Shown: positions 34,282 through 42,451 of the stretch, piece by piece
Numbering within the stretch: the stretch's first letter is position 1
Layout: the number at the start of each line of letters is the position of its first letter
DNA from: Oscillospiraceae bacterium
Lineage (GTDB): Bacteria > Bacillota > Clostridia > Saccharofermentanales > Saccharofermentanaceae
Direction: 5' to 3'
Assembly: GCA_902788505.1 (NCBI GenBank)
Contig: CADAKH010000021.1
Location: 1 to 49,153 of the forward strand
DNA length: 49,153 nt
Notes under the pieces: generated by a model
Databases searched by the model: none
Told to the model about the DNA's origin: nothing
Seen by the model: the letters and a program-made list of their open reading frames with translations, nothing else
Made by a program: the position numbers and the translations under genes

Positions 34282-35007
34282 ATGGGATATGCAATCAAGA
34301 CAGAGAATCTCATCAAGAGGTACAAGGACAAAACGGCAGTAGACGGCCTGAACCTGAGTGTCAAAGAGGGTGAGCTGATAGCACTGCTCGGCGTTAACGG
34401 CGCAGGCAAGACTACAACGGTCAAGATGCTTACATGTCTTACCAAGCCTTCCGGCGGCAAAGCTGAGATCATGGGCATAGACATTTCGAAGGATCCTGAC
34501 GGTGTAAAAAGACTTGTCGGTGTTTCCCCGCAGGATACGTCAGTAGCAGAGAATCTGACAGTCAAAGAGAACCTTGAGTTTATGGCAGATATCTATCTTC
34601 CGGGTGGCAAAGCAGATGAAGCCGTAGCAAGAGCCATTGAAGCATTCGGTCTTGCAGAGTTCGAAAACAAGAAGGCAAAGCTTCTTTCGGGCGGTTACAA
34701 GCGCAAGCTATCGATTGCCATGGCGATCATCGGAGAGCCTAAAGTGTTGTTCCTTGATGAGCCGACATTGGGACTCGATGTCCTTGCAAGAAGACAGCTG
34801 TGGCATGAGATCGAAGCTCTCAAGAAGGACATGACTATCGTTCTTACGACACACTACATGGAAGAGGCACAGGCTCTGGCGGACAGGATCGTCATCATGA
34901 ATGAAGGCTGTGTAATGGCTGTAGGTACACTTGCGGAACTTGAGAACATGACAGGAAAGAAAGGACTTGAGGATGTTTTTGTCAGCATCGCCGAAAGAAT
35001 GGAATAA
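34282..35007 (+). CDS. ABC-2 type transporter ATPase
   Basis: 241 residues. Walker A GVNGAGKTTT, LLSGGYKRKLSIA signature, Walker B VLFLDEPTLGLD and switch His in LTTHYMEEAQ, the DrrA/CcmA-type subclass used for drug or peptide export. The open frame reaches back to 34180, but ATG 34282 with AAAAGGAG upstream is the proper start. The permease follows after 13 bases. Confidence 0.94.
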   Translation: MGYAIKTENLIKRYKDKTAVDGLNLSVKEGELIALLGVNGAGKTTTVKMLTCLTKPSGGKAEIMGIDISKDPDGVKRLVGVSPQDTSVAENLTVKENLEFMADIYLPGGKADEAVARAIEAFGLAEFENKKAKLLSGGYKRKLSIAMAIIGEPKVLFLDEPTLGLDVLARRQLWHEIEALKKDMTIVLTTHYMEEAQALADRIVIMNEGCVMAVGTLAELENMTGKKGLEDVFVSIAERME

Positions 35008-35020
35008 GGAGACTGAGACA

Positions 35021-35791
35021 ATGAGAAGAACAATGGTATTTGCAAAAAGAAATCTGATAGAAGTGTATAGAGATCCGTTAAGCTGGATCTTCTGCATTGC
35101 TTTCCCGATAGTAATGCTCATAATTATGTCCATCGTAAATTCCGCAATACCGAAAGAAGCCGGAAACACGCTTTTCAGGATCGATAACCTGGCAGGCGGT
35201 ATCGCGATCTTCGGACAGATGTTCGTCATGCTTTTCACGGCAATCGCAGTTGCAAAGGACAGGAACGGTGCATTCCTCACAAGGCTCTATTCATCACCGA
35301 TGAAGAGCGGTAATTTCGTATGGGGATACATTTTCCCGATGCTCTTAACTGCGGTGATCCAGGCATGCATATCACTTGCAGCTGCAGTCGTGATCAGTCT
35401 GATCACAGACTATTCACTGAACATTGCAGGTCTGCTTCTAGCGGTTGTGGCAGTGATTCCTTCGGCACTTATGTTTTCTGCAATAGGATTTCTTTTCGGA
35501 ACATTCTTCAATGAAAAAGCCGCTCCCGGAATCTGCTCGATCGTCATCTCTCTGGGTGCCATGGTCGGAGGCATCTGGTTTGACGTGGAGGGCGTAGGCG
35601 GATTCATGTATAAGCTTGGAAGATGCCTGCCGTTCTTATATGCGACAAAGCTCGCACGCTCTGCGATCTCAATGGACTTCGGAGTCCGTGAATTCCTGAT
35701 TCCCTTAGGAGTAGTTGTTCTTGCTGCAGGTGTGTTAACGGCACTGGCAAGTATTGTTTTCGACAGCAGGATGCACGCTGACCAGAGGTAA
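35021..35791 (+). CDS. ABC-2 type permease
   Basis: 256 residues, six TM helices, with an ABC2-membrane fold (RRTMVFAKRNLIEVYRDPLSW at the start; GFLFGTFFNEKAAPGICSIV mid-sequence; VEGVGGFMYKLGRCLPFLYATK). Start chosen at ATG 35021 with AAGGAGA upstream; upstream in-frame residues belong to the ATPase gene's end. Exporter with the preceding ATPase; substrate unknown, perhaps a peptide or drug. Confidence 0.92.
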   Translation: MRRTMVFAKRNLIEVYRDPLSWIFCIAFPIVMLIIMSIVNSAIPKEAGNTLFRIDNLAGGIAIFGQMFVMLFTAIAVAKDRNGAFLTRLYSSPMKSGNFVWGYIFPMLLTAVIQACISLAAAVVISLITDYSLNIAGLLLAVVAVIPSALMFSAIGFLFGTFFNEKAAPGICSIVISLGAMVGGIWFDVEGVGGFMYKLGRCLPFLYATKLARSAISMDFGVREFLIPLGVVVLAAGVLTALASIVFDSRMHADQR

Positions 35792-35792
35792 A

Positions 35793-35801
35793 TGGTATAC
35801 T
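35793..35801 (+). promoter_or_regulatory. Extended -10 promoter giving a leaderless LytTR mRNA
   Basis: TGGTATACT (TG 35793-35794, TATACT 35796-35801) directly after the permease stop; predicted transcription start 35808 is the A of the LytTR ATG. No Shine-Dalgarno sequence precedes that ATG. This would let the regulator be made independently of the transporter operon. Confidence 0.45.
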
Positions 35802-35807
35802 CGTGAC

Positions 35808-36272
35808 ATGAAGATCCTTACAGAAACCGACAGCAAATATAAGGAGATAGAACTCCACGTTTGTAACAACGCCCTGACGGACGAGGTCAGGGCTGTTGTC
35901 GGTGAACTGCATGAGATATATGACTATAGCATTCCCGGAACAGACGGAGCCGGCAATAAGAGAATAATCAGAAGAGCCGAGATCTTATCGGCATATTCCG
36001 AAGGCCAGCGCGTAATTGTACTGACAATAGACGGCCGCTATACCGTGCAGAAAAAACTGTATGAATTAGAGAACGATCTTGGCGAAGCGAACTTCATCAG
36101 GATATCAAAATCCGAAATAGTAAATATCCACAAGATAAAGTCACTTGACCTGAGCATCACAGGCACAATAAAGCTTGTCATGAAGACAGGATACGAGACA
36201 TATGTTTCACGAAGAAATGTCGCTAAGATCAAAGAGAAACTTACGAAAGAAAGACTGGAGGGCAGGGCATGA
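35808..36272 (+). CDS. LytTR DNA-binding regulator without receiver domain
   Basis: 154 residues. N-terminal 45 residues without a receiver domain, then a LytTR domain (EILSAYSEGQRVIVLTIDGRY, FIRISKSEIVNIHKIKSLDL, YETYVSRRNVAKIKEKL). This is the stand-alone LytTR type that is usually held in check by a membrane protein encoded next to it; the DUF3021 gene overlaps its end by 4 bases. It likely binds the repeat at 34182-34211. An earlier in-frame start (35754) lies within the permease gene and is not favoured. Confidence 0.92.
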   Translation: MKILTETDSKYKEIELHVCNNALTDEVRAVVGELHEIYDYSIPGTDGAGNKRIIRRAEILSAYSEGQRVIVLTIDGRYTVQKKLYELENDLGEANFIRISKSEIVNIHKIKSLDLSITGTIKLVMKTGYETYVSRRNVAKIKEKLTKERLEGRA

Positions 36273-36736
36273 AAGAAGTTCTGAAAAGAGGCTTTATGAG
36301 CTTTGCACTCTCATCATTTGCAGGGCTTTTGGTAAATCTCATAATAGATGCAGTAATGAACACTTCGTTCACGACAGGTTTTACTTCTATGTCGCCTGAT
36401 TATGTGGCGCTTTTTCCTTCGGTAACGATAGCGGCATACGTCAACATACTGCTCTACGGTGTTATCGGCGCAACTTTCGCTCTGTCGGCATATATCTACG
36501 AGATAGAGAAAATAGGCTTCATTATTCAAAGCATTATCTACTTTATCATCACATCCTCAGTATGTGTCGGCATAACCATTCTCTTGTGGCAGCTTCACAA
36601 GTATCCGTCTGCGTTCATCTCTACGCTGGCCGGCTATCTTGCAACGCATATCATCATGATTGTCATCGAATACCGCAAACTGAAAGCTGATATCAAGGTC
36701 ATAAACGAACTGTCTTCAGATAAAGAACAGCGCTGA
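36269..36736 (+). CDS. DUF3021 four-helix membrane protein, probable LytTR inhibitor
   Basis: 155 residues, four TM helices (about 10-32, 50-70, 78-98 and 112-132), DUF3021-like. Overlaps the LytTR gene (ATGA) and has GGAGGG upstream. In LytTR regulatory systems the membrane partner restrains the regulator until a signal arrives; applied here by analogy. Confidence 0.85.
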   Translation: MKEVLKRGFMSFALSSFAGLLVNLIIDAVMNTSFTTGFTSMSPDYVALFPSVTIAAYVNILLYGVIGATFALSAYIYEIEKIGFIIQSIIYFIITSSVCVGITILLWQLHKYPSAFISTLAGYLATHIIMIVIEYRKLKADIKVINELSSDKEQR

Positions 36737-36827
36737 CAGGTGACGCATATTAAGGCATATGCAGAAGATTCCGCACTGCTGAAATTGACATTTTTCCGGG
36801 CAAAATTAGGGCATATTGCCATTGCAG

Positions 36828-36881
36828 TTGACAATTGTAGTCTGTGATGCTAAATTGAACTTGCATGAACTACAATTGTAG
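36828..36881 (+). promoter_or_regulatory. Promoter with two BlaI-type operators
   Basis: TTGACA (36828-36833), 17-base spacer, TAAATT (36851-36856). Operator 1 (36830-36839, GACAATTGTA) overlaps the -35 box; operator 2 (36870-36881, CTACAATTGTAG) is a perfect palindrome just downstream of the predicted start. Both contain the TACA/TGTA core of BlaI/MecI sites and share the flank GTAG[TA]CTGT, with centres 41 bases apart. Repression by the gene at 36905 is very likely. Confidence 0.8.
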
Positions 36882-36904
36882 ACTGTAATATGGAGGATAA
36901 TTTT

Positions 36905-37282
36905 ATGTCAGATAATATTGCCAGCAAAATTACTGATTCTGAACTGGAAGTCATGAAGCTGCTGTGGTGTGCAGAGGACGCTCTGCCCGTTACGGCGATT
37001 CGTGAACAGCTTCAGAAATCAAAGGGATGGGAGCCTGCGACGATCAAGACGTTGATCTCCAGACTCGTGTCAAAAGGCGTCGTGCGTCAGGAAAAACGGA
37101 ATGTTTACTACTATTCCCCAGTCATCTCGGAGAAGGAATACAGTTCTTGGGCTACTAAGAATCTCATTACCCGTATCTATAACGGAAAGGCCCGTGATCT
37201 GATAGCTTCTCTTGTCAATTCTGATGGTCTTTCCCGTGAAGATATTGCCGAATTACGGGAAATGTTCAAGGTGGAGGAATAA
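36905..37282 (+). CDS. BlaI/MecI-family repressor
   Basis: 125 residues. Winged-helix domain (ITDSELEVMKLLWCAEDALPVT, WEPATIKTLISRLVSKGVV, KRNVYYYSPVI) and dimerisation tail. ATG 36905 with GGAGG upstream; the ATG at 36890 is part of the ribosome binding site region. Two bases separate its stop from the M56 gene. Inactivation is expected through the partner's signal. Confidence 0.95.
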   Translation: MSDNIASKITDSELEVMKLLWCAEDALPVTAIREQLQKSKGWEPATIKTLISRLVSKGVVRQEKRNVYYYSPVISEKEYSSWATKNLITRIYNGKARDLIASLVNSDGLSREDIAELREMFKVEE

Positions 37283-37284
37283 AA

Positions 37285-39999
37285 ATGTATTCATTGCTTG
37301 TAATGACCATTGGCGGCAGTGTTCTCGCGCTGCTTCTAATGTGTCTGCGTTATGTGGTTTTGCGGAAAATGCCGAGCACGGTTTATTACTATGTGTGGCT
37401 TATTGTGCTCTTACGCTTTGCATTGCCCCTTCCGGGATTTGTTCCCGCAATGGGAGAGAGTACAGCTGCCACACCGGCTTCAGAAGCTCCGGCTGCTTAC
37501 AGTGAAACCCACATTCAGGAGAACGACAGTCATGTTATTGAGTTCGATCTAATAGACACCGCGAAAAGTGTTACTGCCGGATCTGATATCACAATTAATG
37601 AAGAGGATACACAGGAGAATATAGTTTCTGAGACTGCCCCGGAAGCCAGGCTTTCAATTGATCTTAAATCACCTGTGCTCTGGCTTTCAATTTGGGCATT
37701 AGGAGCATTCGCAAGTATGGGGATTACTGTGTTTTCCTATCTTCATTTCAGCTTCAGCCTGAAGAAAAAACTTATGGAACCCGACAGCTTTACCAAAGCG
37801 GTATATGCTTCGATCCCGGGCAGAAAGCCGGCGCTTTATTTCTCGGATTCAGCTCGTACACCCATGCTGTTAGGTGTTTTCAAGCCGAAGATCGTTCTTC
37901 CTTTCCGCGAGTACGATGAAGAGCTTCTGTTCAACATCCTCCGTCACGAGCTTACACATTACCGCCGTTTTGACATGCTCTACAAGTGGGTCGCATCAGC
38001 AGTTCTATCTTTGCACTGGTTCAATCCCGTAGCCTGGGTTATCCGCAGGGAATTAAACCGTTCATGTGAGTTGAGCTGCGATGAGATGCTTCTGCGTTCT
38101 ATGAACAAGGAAGAGAAGCAGTCTTATGGCAACTCACTCCTTCTGATGGCAGCGCAATCACCTCTGCCTTCAGCGGTTGTTGCAACAAGTTTTGCAACCG
38201 AAAAGAAAAATCTAAAAGAAAGGCTTACTCAGATAATGAATTATAAGAAAAGCGGAACACGCATACTTTCAGCAGTTCTTGCCATAACGCTTCTGACAGG
38301 CTGTGGTGCTGCAGCAGGTCCTATAACCGGTAATACTTCAGCAAATCCTGATGCCGCACCGGATAAGAAGGACGGAGTTGTCCGCGTAAAAACTGTAGAT
38401 GAGTTCCTTGCTGCAATCGCTCCCGACACCGTTATCGAACTCGCTGAAGGTGTTTACGATCTTAGTACGGCATCCGATTATGGCGAAAATTCAGAGAGTG
38501 ACTATTATTCATGGAACACTAACGGTGTGTCTGACATACACGATGTCGATGCAGAGCTGGTTATCCATGATGTGGAAGGCCTTACGATACGAGGCGCAGG
38601 AATAGACAAGACAACTGTTGAGGCAGTTCCGAGATATGCGAATGTAATAAATTTCACAAGATGCGAGAAGGTCACATTATCAGATCTTACAGCCGGGCAT
38701 ACGAGGGAACAGGGGCTGTGTTCAGGCGGAGTCCTTCTCATTGAGGATTGCTGTGACATTAATGTTGACACATGCGGACTTTACGGGTGCGGCACGATCG
38801 GTGTTAACGGATTTGGCTGCGAGAAGCTGAACGTAACAAACTGCGATATCTATGAATGCAGCGACGGTGCAATATCTGCTCATTATTGCAAGGAAGTTTT
38901 TGTCAGTGACTGTGATATTCATGATATCGGACTTAAAAGCGATTATGCCGCATATTGTCTTTTTTATGCTGATTGTGGAACAGGCTTTACGGTCTATAAC
39001 TGCAAGATCCATAACAACAGAACAGAGGGACTGCTTTACACAAACGATGCTGAAAGCGTAGTATTCCTCTCCAACGAGGTAACGAAAAACACGTTCACGG
39101 AAAGCGCCTTCTACTTCGAATTGAGAGGCGCGACGGTTGACGGCTGCAGCTTTGAAGATAATCTCACTGCCTGGTATAAGTCAAATGCTTATATCAGAGC
39201 CACTGATATAGACGGAAACAGGCTTGAAGCTGATCAGTTCACATCCATGAAATATCGCGATATCAAACCTGAGACAGTAGTTCCGAGAAATGACGTTGCT
39301 CCCACCCATCAGGCGAGAGAAGTTCCCCCCGGAACAGAGGTTGAAGTAACGACAGTCGATGAGTTCCTCGATGTCATCGGACCTGACCGCACCATCGTTC
39401 TCGATGGAGCAAACTTTAATCTGACCCAGGCGGATAATTACGGCGGAATAGGCACCGAGTTTTACAGTTGGGAAGAGACATATGACGGTCCTCAACTCGT
39501 CATCCACGATGTAAATAACCTGACCATCAAGGCCAAAGATACCGATCCTGCCGCAACGACGCTTGAAGCTCTCCCGCGTTATGCAAATGTAATCGTTTTC
39601 AAGAACTGTCAGAACGTGACTGTCGAAGGTTTTACTGCAGGCCACACTAAGGAGAAGGGCGAATGCTCCGGAGGAGTTATTTATTTCAGTGAATGTGAGA
39701 AGATGAGAGTTGACAGCATGCGCCTTTACGGTTGCGGAGTCACGGGAATCGAGACTTTTATGTGCTCGGAAATTGACGTAATAAATACCGAGATCTATGA
39801 GTGCAGCTACGGAGGAGCATACTTCTCTGTGACGAATGACATCAGCTTTACGGATTGCAACATACATGATGTTCCGTCTCCGGCCCTTACATTCAGCGAT
39901 TGTACGAATATAACGTGGAACGGACAGGAACTCAAAGGTAATGATCTGAGATATGATGTACAAACTGACGGAGCGCTCGTAACCTGGAGCAGTACTTAA
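37285..39999 (+). CDS. BlaR1-like M56 metallopeptidase with duplicated beta-helix ectodomain
   Basis: 904 residues. Four TM helices (about 4-24, 34-50, 128-152, 325-340) and a cytoplasmic M56 zinc protease with HELTH at 221-225 and CELSCDEM downstream. The last TM helix ends in a lipobox-like LTGC (Cys340). Instead of the penicillin-binding sensor of BlaR1, two right-handed beta-helix modules follow: copy 1 from about 367 and copy 2 from about 687, offset by 320 residues. Both begin V(K/T)TVDEFL and share DYYSW/FYSW, LVIHDV, PRYANV, TAGHT(R/K)E, CSGGV and LYGCG. The beta-helix probably senses a polysaccharide outside and triggers cleavage of the repressor; the ligand is inferred. Confidence 0.9.
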   Translation: MYSLLVMTIGGSVLALLLMCLRYVVLRKMPSTVYYYVWLIVLLRFALPLPGFVPAMGESTAATPASEAPAAYSETHIQENDSHVIEFDLIDTAKSVTAGSDITINEEDTQENIVSETAPEARLSIDLKSPVLWLSIWALGAFASMGITVFSYLHFSFSLKKKLMEPDSFTKAVYASIPGRKPALYFSDSARTPMLLGVFKPKIVLPFREYDEELLFNILRHELTHYRRFDMLYKWVASAVLSLHWFNPVAWVIRRELNRSCELSCDEMLLRSMNKEEKQSYGNSLLLMAAQSPLPSAVVATSFATEKKNLKERLTQIMNYKKSGTRILSAVLAITLLTGCGAAAGPITGNTSANPDAAPDKKDGVVRVKTVDEFLAAIAPDTVIELAEGVYDLSTASDYGENSESDYYSWNTNGVSDIHDVDAELVIHDVEGLTIRGAGIDKTTVEAVPRYANVINFTRCEKVTLSDLTAGHTREQGLCSGGVLLIEDCCDINVDTCGLYGCGTIGVNGFGCEKLNVTNCDIYECSDGAISAHYCKEVFVSDCDIHDIGLKSDYAAYCLFYADCGTGFTVYNCKIHNNRTEGLLYTNDAESVVFLSNEVTKNTFTESAFYFELRGATVDGCSFEDNLTAWYKSNAYIRATDIDGNRLEADQFTSMKYRDIKPETVVPRNDVAPTHQAREVPPGTEVEVTTVDEFLDVIGPDRTIVLDGANFNLTQADNYGGIGTEFYSWEETYDGPQLVIHDVNNLTIKAKDTDPAATTLEALPRYANVIVFKNCQNVTVEGFTAGHTKEKGECSGGVIYFSECEKMRVDSMRLYGCGVTGIETFMCSEIDVINTEIYECSYGGAYFSVTNDISFTDCNIHDVPSPALTFSDCTNITWNGQELKGNDLRYDVQTDGALVTWSST

Positions 40000-40029
40000 T
40001 ATAGAGTCCTGCATATAAACAAAACGCAG

Positions 40030-40060
40030 GGGCTTCGGAATTTTCCGGAGCCCTTTATTT
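40030..40060. terminator. Bidirectional terminator
   Basis: GGGCTTCGGAA (40030-40040) pairs with TTCCGGAGCCC (40043-40053) with one mismatch, followed by TTTATTTT. It lies in the 61-base convergent gap after the M56 gene. Confidence 0.75.
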
Positions 40061-40687
40061 TCAGGCGTTCATCACCCATGCAAAAGCCTTTGCCGTTCTG
40101 ATATCCGGGTCCTTAAAGTGATTCCCGTTATTCCATTCGAGCATACAGTTCACATTACGTTCTTTCAGCAACTTATGTGCTTCACGTACTCTGTCACCTA
40201 CGGTTGCCATAACAGGATTGCGCACTTTTTCCTCACGGTCTCCAAGACTCAGATAAACATTACCTGTCATGATCCCGTTCTTTTTCATATATCCGTCAAA
40301 GTCCGGAAACCATAAAGAAGGAGATGCTGCTGCAACTCCGCTAAACACATCCGTCTGATATGCTGCCCATAAGGCAAATAATCCGGCGAGTGAATAACCG
40401 CCAATGTAATAAGTCTTTTCTTTGTCGTCACACAGCGTGAGCAATTTTTCAAGTGTTTTTGAAGCTCCGCCGCCGAAATCTTCTTTACCGAATACTGCCG
40501 GAGCTTTCCAGGGCGAAAGGTCGTTGTTCCAGTCGTCTACCTTGAAAGCGATCAGGCAAAAGTCATTTTCGCATCTGCGTTTAATTTCTGCGAACTCGTT
40601 TTCGATTCCTTCAAGATCGTGATCGTCAACAGGCTGGATCAATACAATGTCAGATTGGGGATTTCCGAATCCGGTTATTTCCATCAT
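40061..40687 (-). CDS. Alpha/beta hydrolase (esterase-like)
   Basis: 208 residues, no signal peptide. Nucleophile elbow GYSLAGLFALWAAY (Ser in G-Y-S-L-A), IALSL-type strands and a catalytic His in NNGNHFKDPDIRTAK near the end give an esterase-D-like serine hydrolase. Substrate unknown. Two adjacent ATG codons (40687 and 40684) follow AAAGGAA; either may start. Monocistronic on the minus strand. Confidence 0.85.
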   Translation of the reverse strand: MMEITGFGNPQSDIVLIQPVDDHDLEGIENEFAEIKRRCENDFCLIAFKVDDWNNDLSPWKAPAVFGKEDFGGGASKTLEKLLTLCDDKEKTYYIGGYSLAGLFALWAAYQTDVFSGVAAASPSLWFPDFDGYMKKNGIMTGNVYLSLGDREEKVRNPVMATVGDRVREAHKLLKERNVNCMLEWNNGNHFKDPDIRTAKAFAWVMNA

Positions 40688-40760
40688 TAAAGTTCCTTTT
40701 CCATCAAGATCTGTCTCTAAAAGATTTACTCTGTGGATTCTATTATATCAATACCGGTTT

Positions 40761-41060
40761 TCAGCCGAGAGCTAAACCCATGTAATACAGAGACAGTACA
40801 TTAATAAATAAGAAACCTAAAACGCACAATAAACAACATAAAAAACCGGCAATCCAAATTCCTTTATACCTTTTTATGTGTTTTCTGATTATCAGTGAAT
40901 CAATCAACCCGATGATCGAAGTAACCGGAAATATCATTAAGACGATATTTAATGAATTGTGAAATACATATGCACCCAACAGATATACACCAAGAAGGAT
41001 GATGGATAGTATTCCTAAAGCAAAGGGAAGACCAACTGTTTTTATTTCTTCATTATTCAT
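40761..41060 (-). CDS. Small membrane protein, paralogue of the next gene
   Basis: 99 residues, three to four TM helices, no known family. It matches the following gene in layout and sequence (ILSIILLGVYLLGA / ILSFTCFLIYLLSA; FPVTSIIGLIDSLI / VPIFSIIGLVFSFI; GIWIAGFLCCLL / KIWVAGLIGCAL), so the two arose by tandem duplication. No clear ribosome binding site before the ATG. Confidence 0.7.
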   Translation of the reverse strand: MNNEEIKTVGLPFALGILSIILLGVYLLGAYVFHNSLNIVLMIFPVTSIIGLIDSLIIRKHIKRYKGIWIAGFLCCLLCVLGFLFINVLSLYYMGLALG

Positions 41061-41089
41061 TTAATGTATTCGACGTTTTTTGATTGTCT

Positions 41090-41428
41090 TTAGTCCTGAG
41101 CTAAAGCTGCCATCGTGCCAAAGAATAACAGAACCATCAAAAACAAACTAAGCGCACAGCCAATCAACCCTGCAACCCAGATTTTATGGTGATCATATCT
41201 TGAGCCTCTTGTGATAAATGAGAAAACCAAACCTATTATCGAGAAGATCGGTACAAAGTAGACAACACACATAATTACGCTTCTGCTGCCCAGTGCACTC
41301 AGCAGGTAAATCAGAAAACAAGTAAAAGAAAGTATGGTCATAACAATAGGAACGTAGTAGGAGTTAGACTCCCCGGAGCTTGTATAATTCCTGTTACTGC
41401 CAAACTGATCAATGTAGTTGTCGTTCAT
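41090..41428 (-). CDS. Small membrane protein, tandem paralogue
   Basis: 112 residues from the ATG at 41428. The frame is open to 41527, but a minus-strand extended -10 (TGCTATTAT) overlaps the ATG at 41500, so transcription would start after it, supporting 41428. A polar N-terminus (NDNYIDQFGSNRNY) precedes three or four TM helices. Function unknown. Gap of 29 bases to the paralogue. Confidence 0.65.
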   Translation of the reverse strand: MNDNYIDQFGSNRNYTSSGESNSYYVPIVMTILSFTCFLIYLLSALGSRSVIMCVVYFVPIFSIIGLVFSFITRGSRYDHHKIWVAGLIGCALSLFLMVLLFFGTMAALAQD

Positions 41429-41621
41429 AAGCCGGTGCCCATTCCTTAAATTCAAAACATCTGTGGTTTTCTTTGATTGGTGATCTTCAGATGAGGTCAT
41501 AATAGCACGGCTGATATTGAAATGCAACTAAAATTTATCGAATAACAATAAAATATTTCCGAATTTCGAAAATGACATGGTGCTTACAATGTGGGGTTAG
41601 TGTAATATTTCTTCTTGAAAA

Positions 41622-42179
41622 TTAAGATCCCTCGTTATATAGCTGCACATATTTTTGTATCACCTTATCGCTCCAGATATGTGCTTCTATATACCTTTCC
41701 GGCCCGTACTTCCCTTCGTCATTCCATTCCTGCGGCATACCGTATTTCTTTATTATTTCCAGGATCTCATCATACATGTAAACCTTTTTCCTGTACTCTT
41801 TGCCATCATTAACTCTATCGCTGAATGTAGGCATTGAGTCACCATAAGTAAATGATACTGTCCTGAGGTCAAATTCCTCTACAGGTATTTTTATGTATCT
41901 GCATTCTTCATACCATGTTGATAACCATGGGCTGAATTCCAAAACCATATAATGAGGCGAATCAATCTCCATGATCCCGCCCTTATTTGCAAATGCCTCC
42001 CGGAGCATGCGCTCGCAATTATGACGGTATTGCACATATTTATCATGCCTGGCGGCGCATAGAGAATTCGGTCGTTCTATCTTTATTCTCTCGATAACTT
42101 CTCTGGCTTCATCTTGAGATATAGATGTCAGACTTTTAAATGGACCTGTCCTGGCATCAAAAAAATGATATAAAAACAC
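41622..42179 (-). CDS. Uncharacterised cytoplasmic protein
   Basis: 185 residues, GTG start with GTAAGGGGAT upstream. No TM or signal. Rich in aromatic and charged residues, with blocks ARTGPFKSLTSIS, MVLEFSPWLSTWYEECRYIK, VSFTYGDSMPTF and GMPQEWNDEGKYGPERYIEAHIW. It has the look of a conserved clostridial family of unknown function; no catalytic motif is evident. Upstream gap contains a possible gene remnant. Confidence 0.75.
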   Translation of the reverse strand: MFLYHFFDARTGPFKSLTSISQDEAREVIERIKIERPNSLCAARHDKYVQYRHNCERMLREAFANKGGIMEIDSPHYMVLEFSPWLSTWYEECRYIKIPVEEFDLRTVSFTYGDSMPTFSDRVNDGKEYRKKVYMYDEILEIIKKYGMPQEWNDEGKYGPERYIEAHIWSDKVIQKYVQLYNEGS

Positions 42180-42226
42180 AAATATCCCCTTACCTGATTA
42201 ATAGTTAATCCTGATGGTCATACATA

Positions 42227-42327
42227 TTAAGTATCCATGTCACGGACTATATAGTGGTCGTTTTCGGTTCCGCCGTTGTAGTCAGCATACATGCTGCTGC
42301 AATCCGTATTGACCTGACTTTATTCAT
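42227..42327 (-). pseudogene. Possible remnant of a small secreted-protein gene
   Basis: On the minus strand ATG 42327, preceded by GAAAGGTTATTCT, opens MNKVRSIRIAAAC, like a signal-peptide start, but the frame soon stops. In a shifted frame the same DNA reads YADYNGGTENDHYIVRDMDT to a stop at 42227, like a protein C-terminus. A signal peptide joined out of frame to a tail suggests an internal deletion. The spacer 42180-42451 otherwise holds only the TetR operators. Confidence 0.3.
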
Positions 42328-42391
42328 AGAATAACCTTTCCGCTTTTCATGGTAGTTATATCCCTCATACAAAATGTATTATATCATCCGG

Positions 42392-42440
42392 TTGACACTC
42401 TAACAGTCGTTAGGTATTATTGCTCTAACAATCGTTAGAG
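42392..42440 (+). promoter_or_regulatory. TetR-gene promoter with two palindromic operators
   Basis: TTGACA (42392-42397), 17-base spacer, TATTAT (42415-42420). CTAACAGTCGTTAG (42400-42413) fills the spacer; CTCTAACAATCGTTAGAG (42423-42440), a perfect 18-base palindrome but for the central four, covers the transcription start. Same core CTAAC-N4-GTTAG, 25 bases apart. This is the geometry of an autorepressed TetR promoter. Confidence 0.85.
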
Positions 42441-42451
42441 AGGTTTTAGCT

